Positions 18,735-28,057 of a DNA stretch of 64,000 nucleotides are shown here, piece by piece. Each line of letters begins with the position of its first letter. Positions within the stretch are counted from its first letter, which is position 1. The notes below the pieces were generated by a model. The model had not been told where the DNA came from and did no database searches. It saw nothing but the letters and a program-made list of their open reading frames with translations. The DNA comes from Paenibacillus xylanilyticus (GTDB lineage: Bacteria > Bacillota > Bacilli > Paenibacillales > Paenibacillaceae): contig NZ_CP044310.1 in the NCBI RefSeq assembly GCF_009664365.1, forward strand, positions 2,305,001 through 2,369,000, read 5' to 3'. The position numbers were made by a program, and so were the translations under genes.

Positions 18735-21053
18735 ATGAAATTTACTGATGGATTCTGGATGACTCGTGAAGGATACCACATTCAAAACCCGACTGACATT
18801 CGTGATATTGTGCAAAAAGGGGATTCGTTGACCGTATATGCGGCAACTAAATATATTCGTACCAAAGGGGACACGTTGAACGGTACCTTGCTGAAAGCAA
18901 CGTACAGCTCACCTATGCCTAACGTTATTCGTGTAACTTTGAATCACCATAAAGGAAGAGTAAAAAAGAGTCCAGAGTTTGAACTCAACTATCAAGATGT
19001 GAATGTTGACATCACGCAAAATGAACAAGGAGCTGTTTTGAAAAGCGGCAATCTTGAAGTTCAAATCGACAAAACCAAAGGCTGGGACGTCAGCTTCCTG
19101 TATGAAGGAAAACGGATTACGGGCAGCGGTCAGAGAGCGGCTGGTTATATTACAGGTCCAAGCAAAGAAGCATACTTCCGCGAGCAGCTTGATCTTGGCG
19201 TGGGTGAATACGTTTACGGTCTGGGCGAGCGCTTCACACCATTTGTTAAGAATGGTCAAGTGGTTGACACGTGGAATGAAGACGGCGGTACAAGCAGCGA
19301 GCAGTCCTATAAGAACATTCCTTTCTATTTGTCCAGTAAAGGATATGGTGTATTTGTAAACCATCCTGAACGCGTATCCTATGAAATTGCATCTGAAAAT
19401 GTATCTAAAGTGCAGTTCAGCGTAGAAGGCGAGACGTTGGAATACTTCATTATCGGCGGTGCCAATCCGAAGGATGTACTTGATAACTATACAAAATTGA
19501 CAGGTAAACCAGCCCTTCCACCGGCATGGACGTTTGGTCTGTGGCTGACAACATCATTTACAACCGATTATGATGAAGCAACCGTTAACCATTTTGTGGA
19601 CGGCATGGCTGAACGTGATCTTCCACTTTCCGTATTCCACTTTGACTGCTTCTGGATGAAGGAATACCAATGGTCTGATTTCGTATGGGATGAAGCGATG
19701 TTCCCGGATCCGGAAGGCATGATTCGTCGTTTGAAAGACAAAGGCCTTAAAATCTGTGCTTGGATCAACCCATATATTGCAGAAAAGTCCTACTTGTTCG
19801 ATGAAGGTATGGAGAACGGTTATCTGGTAAAAACAGCTGATGGCAGCGTGTGGCAGTGGGATATGTGGCAAGCAGGTATGGCTCTGGTTGATTTCACGAA
19901 TCCGGATGCTGTTAAGTGGTATAAGAGCAAGCTGGAAGTACTGCTTGATCAAGGTGTAGATTCATTCAAGACAGACTTCGGCGAAAGAATTCCGACGGAT
20001 GTTGTCTACTTTGACGGCTCTGATCCGGTTAAAATGCATAACTACTATACACATCTCTATAACAAAGCTGTATTTGAATTGCTTGAAGAGAAAATTGGCA
20101 AGAACGAAGCTGCCCTGTTTGCCCGCTCGGCAACAGCAGGTGGTCAACAGTTCCCGGTTCACTGGGGCGGAGACTGCTCTTCTACTTATGAATCCATGGC
20201 TGAATCGCTTCGCGGCGGTCTGTCACTCGGACTATCCGGCTTCGGCTTCTGGAGTCATGATATCAGCGGATTTGAAAATACAGCAACACCTGACGTATAC
20301 AAACGCTGGGTACAATTCGGTCTGTTGTCTTCCCACAGCCGTCTACACGGAAGTACTTCGTATCGTGTGCCTTGGCTGTTTGACGAGGAATCCGTGGACG
20401 TTGTTCGTGACTTCACCAAACTTAAAAACAGCCTGATGCCTTACCTCTATAATTCTGCTCAGGAATCGACGGTGAAAGGTATCCCGATGATGCGCGCCAT
20501 GGTGCTGGACTTCCCAGAGGATCCTGCAACATACAGCCTGGATACGCAGTACATGTTCGGGGATTCGATTCTTGTAGCGCCGATCTTCAATAAGGAAGGC
20601 GATGTAACTTACTACTTGCCAGAAGGAACATGGACAAACTTCCTGACAGGCAACAAAGTACAAGGCGGGCGTTTCGTACGTGAGAATCACAACTTCCGTA
20701 CATTGCCAATGATGATCAAACCAAACAGCTTGATTGCAGTGGGTGCAACCAACAGCAAACCGGATTATGATTTTGCAAATGAAGTTTCCCTGCACTTGTT
20801 CGAGCTCGCCGATGGCAACACGGCTCAAGCGGTTGTTGTGAACCAACAGGCTGAGCAGGAGCTGGTTGTGAACGTAACTCGTAATGGATCTGTTCTGGAG
20901 GTACGTGCTGAAGGTGCAGGCAAGCCATGGAATGTGGTACTTCGCGGCATCGAAAGTGTATCCAGTGTTGAAGGTGGATCTCAGACAGCTGGAGAACAAG
21001 GCATCGTAGTAACTGCAGCAGCAGGCGTAAGCTCGCTCACGATTCAATTGTAA
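18735..21053 (+). CDS. yicI: Alpha-xylosidase, GH31 (YicI type)
   Basis: The enzyme removes alpha-1,6-linked xylose from the non-reducing end of xyloglucan oligosaccharides. The 772-residue product has the GH31 N-terminal beta domain, (beta/alpha)8 barrel and C-terminal beta domains. The nucleophile is Asp414 in FKTDFGERIP, the version found in YicI alpha-xylosidases, and the acid/base is Asp480 in PVHWGGDCSS, after ARSATAGGQ. AGGGGGAAAG precedes the ATG. There is no signal peptide, so it is intracellular. A divergent AraC regulator and a cre-like site lie upstream. An alpha-glucosidase side activity is possible. Confidence 0.9.
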   Translation: MKFTDGFWMTREGYHIQNPTDIRDIVQKGDSLTVYAATKYIRTKGDTLNGTLLKATYSSPMPNVIRVTLNHHKGRVKKSPEFELNYQDVNVDITQNEQGAVLKSGNLEVQIDKTKGWDVSFLYEGKRITGSGQRAAGYITGPSKEAYFREQLDLGVGEYVYGLGERFTPFVKNGQVVDTWNEDGGTSSEQSYKNIPFYLSSKGYGVFVNHPERVSYEIASENVSKVQFSVEGETLEYFIIGGANPKDVLDNYTKLTGKPALPPAWTFGLWLTTSFTTDYDEATVNHFVDGMAERDLPLSVFHFDCFWMKEYQWSDFVWDEAMFPDPEGMIRRLKDKGLKICAWINPYIAEKSYLFDEGMENGYLVKTADGSVWQWDMWQAGMALVDFTNPDAVKWYKSKLEVLLDQGVDSFKTDFGERIPTDVVYFDGSDPVKMHNYYTHLYNKAVFELLEEKIGKNEAALFARSATAGGQQFPVHWGGDCSSTYESMAESLRGGLSLGLSGFGFWSHDISGFENTATPDVYKRWVQFGLLSSHSRLHGSTSYRVPWLFDEESVDVVRDFTKLKNSLMPYLYNSAQESTVKGIPMMRAMVLDFPEDPATYSLDTQYMFGDSILVAPIFNKEGDVTYYLPEGTWTNFLTGNKVQGGRFVRENHNFRTLPMMIKPNSLIAVGATNSKPDYDFANEVSLHLFELADGNTAQAVVVNQQAEQELVVNVTRNGSVLEVRAEGAGKPWNVVLRGIESVSSVEGGSQTAGEQGIVVTAAAGVSSLTIQL

Positions 21054-21071
21054 TTAGCAAGCATGACTCAG

Positions 21072-21101
21072 AGAACGGTACCACAGGGTGCCGTTCTGTT
21101 T
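21072..21101 (+). terminator. Probable terminator after the alpha-xylosidase gene
   Basis: AGAACGGTACC (21072-21082) pairs with GGTGCCGTTCT (21087-21097) with one wobble, but the tail is only GTTTGT, so read-through into the next genes is likely. Confidence 0.55.
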
Positions 21102-21190
21102 GTCTACAGCGGAAGCAGGCAGAAGTAGCTGCAGCCAGCAGGTCATTGTATGATTGGGGATAGACAGCAATAGATAGGAGATTGAAGAAA

Positions 21191-22216
21191 TTGAGTACCA
21201 TTACTACAGGCTTACACCAGGCTATTCCAACCGAGATGTTATATCAATTGGTGGAGAAGGATTTTGGAACCGCTACCAAAGTGAAAGAGTACTCCCTCTT
21301 GCAGGGTGGGCTTTTCAATACAACTTACCGGATACTGCTGGAGCATGCAGCTTATTCGGATGTGATTTTGCGTTTGGCCCCAGAAGGAATAGATTCGCAA
21401 GCGGAGAAGGCCAGTGATCCGTTGTTTTCCTTTGAACGCACGATGATGACAGCTGAACCGGTTGTTTATGATTATTATCAGAAGGCAGGCATTCCGGCTC
21501 CCCATGTCATTGTGTGTGATAATAGCGGCTCGGTCATACCGAGAACCTATATGTTTATGGAGTTTATTCCTAGCAAGCAGCTGAATCACCCGTCGATCTC
21601 GTTACCCGAGAAGGATAAGCTCTACCGCGAGCTGGGCAAATATACTGCCGCCATGCATCGGATTCAGGGTGAATCCTTCGGCTGGCCACAAGGAGACGGC
21701 ACCATCCGAGGATCGGATCGCTGGTCCGAGGTACTGATGGCTTTTGCTGAAGAAACAGCGTCAAAGGCCGAGCAGGTTGGATATATGCCAGGTGCCCGCG
21801 AACAGATTACGAGCATGTTCCGGGATCACAGCGCATTATTTGATGAGGTGACCGTTCCCGTACTTGTCCATAACGATCTGTGGGAAGCAAACGTGTTGAT
21901 ACATGAAGATAAGGACGAGAAGGATACTTTGAACATTGCGGCTATCATAGATGGAGATCGGTCCATGTTTGCCGACAGGGAGTTTGAAGCCATTCTGTCC
22001 ACAGCGCAGCCTGCATTTCACGAGGGTTACGGTCAAGCGCTGGATATGTCTGATCAGGGACTGGCACGCCGGCTGGCCTATAGAATATTGTCCTCTTATT
22101 TTAATGCTTATGTCCATGAATATCAGGTTGATCAGCCGCATGACGGAGAGAAGTTTCGTCAACGTACGTTGGAACTCATGGAACAATGGAAGATGATGAT
22201 GGAACCATACCAATAA
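21191..22216 (+). CDS. Phosphotransferase family protein (aminoglycoside phosphotransferase / kinase-like fold)
   Basis: The 341-residue product has the APH/choline kinase fold: a glycine-rich LLQGGLFNTTY loop (about 35-45), VILRLAP, the catalytic loop VLVHNDLWEANVLI (about 225-240) and the metal site IIDGDRSMFAD. AGGAG lies 10 bases before TTG 21191, which I prefer to the TTG at 21182 that almost touches it. The gene sits 15 bases before a GH3 gene and after the alpha-xylosidase. A sugar or small-metabolite kinase in the same pathway is therefore plausible, but the substrate is unknown and antibiotic resistance should not be assumed. Confidence 0.8.
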   Translation: MSTITTGLHQAIPTEMLYQLVEKDFGTATKVKEYSLLQGGLFNTTYRILLEHAAYSDVILRLAPEGIDSQAEKASDPLFSFERTMMTAEPVVYDYYQKAGIPAPHVIVCDNSGSVIPRTYMFMEFIPSKQLNHPSISLPEKDKLYRELGKYTAAMHRIQGESFGWPQGDGTIRGSDRWSEVLMAFAEETASKAEQVGYMPGAREQITSMFRDHSALFDEVTVPVLVHNDLWEANVLIHEDKDEKDTLNIAAIIDGDRSMFADREFEAILSTAQPAFHEGYGQALDMSDQGLARRLAYRILSSYFNAYVHEYQVDQPHDGEKFRQRTLELMEQWKMMMEPYQ

Positions 22217-22231
22217 CTAGGAGGCGTTAGT

Positions 22232-25159
22232 ATGAAGGAATATGAACAATACCCCATGTGGGATGCAGGTTTGCCACTCGAACAGAGACTCGATGATCTG
22301 ATTAAACGTTTGACAATAGAAGAGAAGATCAGCCTGATTCCTACACGCGAAGCAGCTGTCCCGCGGCTGGGGATTCCTGCATACAACGTTGGAGGAGAAG
22401 CGGCCCATGGGGTGGCTTGGAAAGGGGAAGCGACCGTTTTTCCACAGCCTCTCGGACTCTCAAGCACATGGAATACAGCACTCATGCATGAAATAGGTTC
22501 AGTCATTGGGGATGAGGCCAGAGCCTACCACCATCGCGAACCTGAACGCCACGGCTTGACCCTGTGGGCACCCACCGTTGATCTGGAGCGTGACCCGCGT
22601 TGGGGAAGAACGGAAGAAGGGTATGGTGAAGACCCGTTACTCACAGGGGAGATGTCGGCAGCTCTTGTGCAGGGCATGCAGGGGAATCATTCATTTTATT
22701 TGAAAATGGTAGCTACGCTGAAACACTTTTTCGCCAACAATAACGAGAAGGACCGGCTGAATTGTTCATCCAGCATAGATCCGCGAAATTTGCGCGAGTA
22801 CTATCTTAAGGCATTCGAGACACCGTTTGTTGAAGGTGGTGCCTTGTCCATGATGACAGCCTATAATTCCATCAACGGTACCCCTGCAATAGAAAGTCCA
22901 TTTGTGAACGACGTGGTTAAGGGCGAATGGGCTATGCCCGGTTTTATCGTATGTGACGGAGGAGACCTCTCTCAAACCGTAAACTATCATGGATACCATG
23001 CGACGCATGCGGAATCTGCGGCAGGTGCCTTGAAGGCAGGTGTGGATTGTCTGACCGATGAAGTGGATCTAGTGGTAGCTGCATTGCAGGAGGCCCTTGA
23101 TCGAGACTTGCTGAAGGAAGAGGATTTGGATCGGGCTATTCGCAACATTTTTGGTGTTCGTATGCGTCTTGGACAATTGGACCGCTCGGGTCTTAATCCA
23201 TACGCGTCTATACCGGAGTCTGTCCTGTGTGCGCCGGAGCATGCCAAATTAAGTTATCGAGCTGCGTTAGAGTCCATAGTATTGTTAAAAAACGACGGGG
23301 TGCTCCCATCTAAGCCGGATGCACTTCGCAAGGTGAGCGTCATTGGACCTCTCGCGGATGCCGTATTCACCGATTGGTATAGCGGTACGCTGCCCTATCG
23401 GATTACCATATTAGATGGTTTACGGAACCGATTGACTGATGCTGAGATCCTCTATGAAGACGGAAATGATCGTATCAGTCTCCAGACACAGGAAGGGCAG
23501 GTAGTATCCATCGGAGAGGAAGGAACTGCTGTAGCCGTTCCGGAAGGCAGTGCGGAGAAGGCTGTGTTCATTCATCAGGATTGGGGATGGGGAAGTCATA
23601 CGCTGCGAAGCGTGACCAATAATCGCTATATTACATTAACCGAACAAGGCAAATATCAGGCGATTGCACCAGAGATCGGGGGATGGTTTGTTAAGGAAGT
23701 TGTGCAATTTGATCCAGAGATCGATAACAGCAGTTTATTGCGGACGTGGAATGGTCTTCCTATAGGACTTGCTGAACATCAGGGCAAGCATGTTTTGGCA
23801 CCCGTTGCAGATTCATCAGAAGGTGGAGCGGCAGCATCGAAAGCAAATGAGTTGGTGATTGGAGCGAAGGAGCCAGTACGACTAGTGAAGCATGTTGAGA
23901 GTGATGGTATCAAGCGAGCAGCAGCTTCTGCAAAAGCCAGTGATCTATCTGTAGTCGTTGTTGGCAACAGTCCCTATATTAACGGCAAGGAAGAGATTGA
24001 TCGGCCTGGTCTTACGCTCCCGTCTGAGCAGGTCCGTCTGGTCAAGGAGGTTTGCAAGGCCAATCCGAATACCGTAGTCGTCATTGTGGGTAGTTACCCA
24101 TTTGCACTTCAGGAACTGAAGGACATAGCTCCAGCCATCGTATACTTGACCCATGCAGGACAAGAGCTTGGTCATGCGGTTGCGGATGTGCTGCTTGGCA
24201 CCTATGCTCCGGCAGGCAGACTGAATATGACCTGGTATGAGGATGAGTCACAGCTTCCCGATATTATGGATTACGATATTATTAATAACGGTACGACATA
24301 TATGTACCATGAGGGTCCGGTTTTGTATCCATTTGGTCATGGTTTAACTTATTCTCCATTCGAATATGATGCAATTCATGCTCAGCGGATTAAGGGAGTA
24401 TCCGGAGCTGATATATTGAAAGTTGAAGTGCAGGTTCGAAATGCGGGACAGGTTGCAAATGATGAAGTAGTCCAGATCTATGGGCGTCCGCAGACATCCC
24501 GGGTAAAGCGGCCTTTGAAGCAATTAATTGGCTTTAAGCGGATCCATTTTACACCTGGCGAAGTGAAGACCGTATCCTTTGAAATTCCTGTTCAAAAGCT
24601 TGCCTTCTGGGATGTCACACGTGACCGATATTGCGTAGAGACAGCGACCTGGACCATCATGGCGGGACGCTCCTCGGAAGATATTCGCCAAACAGTCGAT
24701 ATGGAGATTGAAGGGGAGGTTGTACCTGCCCGTCAATTGGACTTGCCAACATTTGCAGAGAACTTTGATGAGTATGCAGGTGTGCTTCTGGACGAGTGCT
24801 TGGAAGGGCGGTCAGCCGTTCGGGCAGTTATTCCTGGAGAACCACTGTATAAGGACGATCAGCTGTCCTGGATTGCTTTCCTGAATAACGGAACACAAGG
24901 AGCACATACATTTGAAGCACGGGTAGCTGCTTTTGGAAAAGGTGGCGAGCTGCAGATACGTTCTGGAGGGCCAGATGGGGCGCTTCTTGGAACATGTCCC
25001 GTGCCTATGAATGGTTCTGAATCCACACCGGGCCAAGCACGCTCTGACATCCAGTGGACAACGGTCAAGTGTGCACTTCAACCTGAGCAGGAACTTGAGC
25101 GCTTATATATTGTGTTCCAAGGTGGCGCTGCCATTCAGCAGTTCAGATTAAAATGTTAA
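22232..25159 (+). CDS. GH3 beta-glucosidase/beta-xylosidase with inserted beta-trefoil-like domain and C-terminal CBM6-like module
   Basis: The 975-residue enzyme starts with a GH3 TIM barrel containing KHFFANN and the nucleophile Asp242 in GFIVCDGGDL. Within the second domain, about residues 420-510 read like a fascin or beta-trefoil insert (VFIHQDWGWGSHTLRSVTNN, NRYITLTEQGKY). Then come the alpha/beta sandwich with YINGKEEIDRPGLTLP and a fibronectin-III-like domain (about 695-780). Residues about 815-975 resemble CBM6 (FEARVAAFGKGGELQIRSGG). AGGAGG precedes the ATG. No signal peptide is visible, which is odd for a protein with a binding module. The C-D-G-G-D nucleophile context is seen in GH3 beta-xylosidases as well as glucosidases, so specificity is open. 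Confidence 0.88.
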   Translation: MKEYEQYPMWDAGLPLEQRLDDLIKRLTIEEKISLIPTREAAVPRLGIPAYNVGGEAAHGVAWKGEATVFPQPLGLSSTWNTALMHEIGSVIGDEARAYHHREPERHGLTLWAPTVDLERDPRWGRTEEGYGEDPLLTGEMSAALVQGMQGNHSFYLKMVATLKHFFANNNEKDRLNCSSSIDPRNLREYYLKAFETPFVEGGALSMMTAYNSINGTPAIESPFVNDVVKGEWAMPGFIVCDGGDLSQTVNYHGYHATHAESAAGALKAGVDCLTDEVDLVVAALQEALDRDLLKEEDLDRAIRNIFGVRMRLGQLDRSGLNPYASIPESVLCAPEHAKLSYRAALESIVLLKNDGVLPSKPDALRKVSVIGPLADAVFTDWYSGTLPYRITILDGLRNRLTDAEILYEDGNDRISLQTQEGQVVSIGEEGTAVAVPEGSAEKAVFIHQDWGWGSHTLRSVTNNRYITLTEQGKYQAIAPEIGGWFVKEVVQFDPEIDNSSLLRTWNGLPIGLAEHQGKHVLAPVADSSEGGAAASKANELVIGAKEPVRLVKHVESDGIKRAAASAKASDLSVVVVGNSPYINGKEEIDRPGLTLPSEQVRLVKEVCKANPNTVVVIVGSYPFALQELKDIAPAIVYLTHAGQELGHAVADVLLGTYAPAGRLNMTWYEDESQLPDIMDYDIINNGTTYMYHEGPVLYPFGHGLTYSPFEYDAIHAQRIKGVSGADILKVEVQVRNAGQVANDEVVQIYGRPQTSRVKRPLKQLIGFKRIHFTPGEVKTVSFEIPVQKLAFWDVTRDRYCVETATWTIMAGRSSEDIRQTVDMEIEGEVVPARQLDLPTFAENFDEYAGVLLDECLEGRSAVRAVIPGEPLYKDDQLSWIAFLNNGTQGAHTFEARVAAFGKGGELQIRSGGPDGALLGTCPVPMNGSESTPGQARSDIQWTTVKCALQPEQELERLYIVFQGGAAIQQFRLKC

Positions 25160-25200
25160 TCATTGCTGCGGAGTGAAAATGATCTGTTTCAACACGTTTA

Positions 25201-25250
25201 ATGATAAAAAACCGTTCCGGATGGTACAAACCGGAACGGTTTTTTATCAT
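25201..25250. terminator. Terminator with a perfect 20-bp stem after the GH3 gene
   Basis: Bases 25201-25220 and 25231-25250 are exact reverse complements around a 10-base loop. The stem contains AAAAAACCGTTCCGG, so a T run is present on either strand. Confidence 0.9.
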
Positions 25251-25257
25251 GCTGTAA

Positions 25258-25285
25258 CTGAACTTTTTTACATATCCCGTATAAT
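25258..25285 (+). promoter_or_regulatory. Candidate promoter of the first MFS gene
   Basis: TATAAT at 25280-25285 is preceded after 16 bases by CTGAAC (25258-25263). The -10 is perfect but the -35 is weak. Confidence 0.4.
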
Positions 25286-25346
25286 CAACAGGCCATCTAA
25301 CCACACTAACAGTGTTGTTTTCCGATCTCGTAAAGGTGGTTAAGGC

Positions 25347-26645
25347 ATGAAAGATAAAAAGTGGGACCTCGTCGCACTTGCTTCCATCCCGGTGATTATG
25401 ACGTTGGGTAACTCCATGCTGATTCCGATCCTCCCGCAAATTGAGCGTGAACTGAAAGTTTCGTCTTTCAAGGTCAGCATGCTTATCACGGTATACGCAG
25501 TGGTTGCCATACTGCTTATTCCGATTGCAGGGTATCTGTCTGATCGGTTTGGACGTAAAGCGGTCATCATCCCCAGCCTTATCATTGCAGCAGCAGGGGG
25601 TGCGGTAGCAGGCGGAGCTGCATTAATGCTGAACGGAAGCATAGCGTATTGGACCATCCTTGGCGGAAGGCTTCTGCAAGGAATAGGCGCCGCTGGTGCT
25701 TTTCCCATCGTCATACCACTTGTTGGTGACATGTTTGACGACGAAAAGCAGGTCAGCAAAAGTTTGGGTATTATCGAAACATCCAATACGTTCGGTAAAG
25801 TCATAAGTCCCATCTTGGGTGCTGCGCTGGCCGTGTGGCTGTGGTACCTGCCGTTTATGGCCATACCGGTGCTCTGTTTGCTTTCCCTGGTACTCGTTAT
25901 TTTTCTGGTAAAAACGCCGAAGAAAAAAGAGAAGCCACCGACCTTCTCGGAGTTTGTCTCATCTGTTCGTAAAGTGCTCAAAGAAAAAGGCCGCTGGTTA
26001 TATTCACTTTTTGCCATCGGTGGAATTTGCATGTTTGTTATTTTTGGCGTGCTGTTTTATTTGTCGGAGACGCTGGAGTCTGAGTACCAGCTGAAAGGCG
26101 TTCTGAAAGGTCTGGTGCTTGCGATTCCGCTGGCGGCTCTGTGCTTGTCTTCTTTCCTCGCAGGTAAATGGATTGGAAAGAGCAAGGTTCGCATGAAGTG
26201 GGTGGGTTTTACGGGACTTGTGATTCTGACCGGATCTTTGATCATTATGGGGCTCTGGGATAACATCTATCTGGTGGTGGGATTGTTCACTCTGGGTAGT
26301 GTAGGGATTGGTGCCACGCTTCCATGTCTAGATGCACTCATTACTGAAGGCGTTGACAAAGCGCAGCGCGGTACGATTACAGCCTTGTTCAGCAGTATGC
26401 GCTTTATTGGCGTTTCTTTGGGGCCACCGGTCGTATCCCTTCTCCTAGGTACTTCGCATTTTGTTCTTTTTATTGTAATCGCAGCTACCGGAGCGGTAGG
26501 TGGCCTGCTCACATTATTTGCGGTTAAGCCTGAAAAAGGGAAACAGCCCAGCTCGGGGGAAGCCCCTGACAAGTTGGAACAGAATGCGGAGACACATCAT
26601 GTACCTAGACGAGTACCCGTTAGGCGAAAGAAAAGTCCATTTTAA
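25347..26645 (+). CDS. MFS drug/metabolite exporter
   Basis: The 432-residue product has about 12 membrane segments of the major facilitator superfamily. The loop between segments 2 and 3 reads GYLSDRFGRKAVI (about 60-73), the classical MFS motif A. Segment 5 has the antiporter-like GAAGAFPIVIPLVGD motif. It resembles the Bcr/CflA-YfmO group of multidrug exporters. AAGGTGG precedes the ATG. The C-terminal tail is long and basic. A bidirectional terminator separates it from an opposing MFS gene. The substrate is unknown. Confidence 0.85.
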   Translation: MKDKKWDLVALASIPVIMTLGNSMLIPILPQIERELKVSSFKVSMLITVYAVVAILLIPIAGYLSDRFGRKAVIIPSLIIAAAGGAVAGGAALMLNGSIAYWTILGGRLLQGIGAAGAFPIVIPLVGDMFDDEKQVSKSLGIIETSNTFGKVISPILGAALAVWLWYLPFMAIPVLCLLSLVLVIFLVKTPKKKEKPPTFSEFVSSVRKVLKEKGRWLYSLFAIGGICMFVIFGVLFYLSETLESEYQLKGVLKGLVLAIPLAALCLSSFLAGKWIGKSKVRMKWVGFTGLVILTGSLIIMGLWDNIYLVVGLFTLGSVGIGATLPCLDALITEGVDKAQRGTITALFSSMRFIGVSLGPPVVSLLLGTSHFVLFIVIAATGAVGGLLTLFAVKPEKGKQPSSGEAPDKLEQNAETHHVPRRVPVRRKKSPF

Positions 26646-26662
26646 ATGAACTGTGTAGACAC

Positions 26663-26716
26663 AAAAACGCGCTTGCTGGCGAGAACATCATTCTCAACCG
26701 GCAAACGCGTTTTTTA
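26663..26716. terminator. Bidirectional terminator between the two convergent MFS genes
   Basis: AAAAACGCG (26663-26671) pairs with CGCGTTTTT (26706-26714). Inside, GAGAA/TTCTC and TTGC/GCAA-type bases also pair, and T runs lie at both ends. Confidence 0.8.
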
Positions 26717-26728
26717 TTTTTGACGATT

Positions 26729-28024
26729 TTATTTTTCAGCAGATGTCGTTGAATTTGACTCTTTGGAGTCAGAATTCGTGCCCGATATATGGGTATGGGC
26801 AAGTAACGGATGGACGGTGACTGCGAAAGTTCCGCTTCGTTTACCTTGGATAAGATAGATTAGCAAGAACACAATCATGAAGATGACAGAATACCGGTAC
26901 ATGTCGGTGTAGCTTGTCATGGAGGCGACCGCACCAAGCAGCAGAGCACCCGTAGCAATCCCCAAATCAAGTGTATTCAAGAACATGCCATTTGCCATCC
27001 CGCGCTGGGTTGGAGCTACAATCTGAATCATCCAGGTCTGCAGTGACGATTGCATGGAACCATACCCAATGCCATAAATGAATGCTGCGACAAATAAAAT
27101 CGGCATGGACGTTGCAAAAGAGAGGATAGTCAGTCCGATCGCTACAAAAATCGCTCCAGGAATAAGCAGCGCTTTGGGTCCCTTGCTGTCATACAATCTG
27201 CCTGCAAATGGTCTGACTAGCAGTACAGCTAACGCGTTGAACAAGAAAAATAAAGCAGGGTTGGCCAGGTTGGCCTCTTTGCCATATAACACAATGAATC
27301 CGACAAGTCCACCATAGGTGATGGATAACAAACAGTTCAGCACACTGGGCAGGATCAATTTTCGATTAAAAGGAATTTTCTCCTTCGTTCTGGAAACATT
27401 CGCTGTAGCCCCAGCTGAAGTTTGAGGTGCTGCTTGTGAACGTGCAGCCTTCTTACGTGTTAACGAAAAACTGAGTGGATAGATGACCACGATCACGGCT
27501 GCTGTACACAGCATAAGTGTCACGAATCCTGAACCCTGCAGCAGCGTAACCCCGATAATGGGACCCATGGACATGGCAAGACTGGTAGATAACCCGAAGT
27601 AGCCCATACCTTCTCCCATACGTTTAACCGGAATAATGTCAGAGGCCATGGTTGGGAACGCGGTACTGCTCATTCCGAAACCAACACCAAAAATCATGCG
27701 CAGCAGCAGCAGGACAGCTATGCCGGCAGCAAAATAATACCCGAGTGTAGCAAGAAGGGCTACGGACAGGCCGATGTAGATCATGGCATTGCGAAGGCCT
27801 TTTTCGAGTGCTTTGGCTGAGTATAGGCGTGCTGCAATTGCACTAAGCGCAAACAGACAGGTGAATAAGCTGACTTCAAATGCATTCGCGTGGAATCGTT
27901 CCTGTACGTAGGAAGGAAGAGGAGAAACAATCATATGCAGCTGTAGGAAAAGCAGGAAGTTACAGAGCATGAGCAAAATAAAATCGGTAGTCCAAAGTTT
28001 AACCTGTGTAGAACGGTCTTTCAT
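26729..28024 (-). CDS. MFS exporter co-transcribed with a MarR regulator
   Basis: The 431-residue protein has about 12 membrane segments with a charged central loop (about 195-230, rich in Ala, Lys and Arg) and an MFS-like fold (ARLYSAKALEKGLRNA; GRLYDSKGPKALLI). A GGGGGAA site lies upstream of the ATG. It starts 33 bases after the stop of the MarR gene, so both are probably on one transcript and the exporter is probably controlled by that repressor. A drug or toxic-metabolite efflux role is inferred from family and context. The C-terminal ~40 residues are hydrophilic and Ser/Thr-rich. Confidence 0.85.
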   Translation of the reverse strand: MKDRSTQVKLWTTDFILLMLCNFLLFLQLHMIVSPLPSYVQERFHANAFEVSLFTCLFALSAIAARLYSAKALEKGLRNAMIYIGLSVALLATLGYYFAAGIAVLLLLRMIFGVGFGMSSTAFPTMASDIIPVKRMGEGMGYFGLSTSLAMSMGPIIGVTLLQGSGFVTLMLCTAAVIVVIYPLSFSLTRKKAARSQAAPQTSAGATANVSRTKEKIPFNRKLILPSVLNCLLSITYGGLVGFIVLYGKEANLANPALFFLFNALAVLLVRPFAGRLYDSKGPKALLIPGAIFVAIGLTILSFATSMPILFVAAFIYGIGYGSMQSSLQTWMIQIVAPTQRGMANGMFLNTLDLGIATGALLLGAVASMTSYTDMYRYSVIFMIVFLLIYLIQGKRSGTFAVTVHPLLAHTHISGTNSDSKESNSTTSAEK

Positions 28025-28057
28025 ATGAATTCATTCCCCCTTGAGATGTTCAGTTCT

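Noticed and set aside
21191-22216. Aminoglycoside resistance gene.
   Set aside because: Only the broad kinase fold is shared; the gene is embedded in a glycosidase cluster and no resistance-specific pattern is seen.
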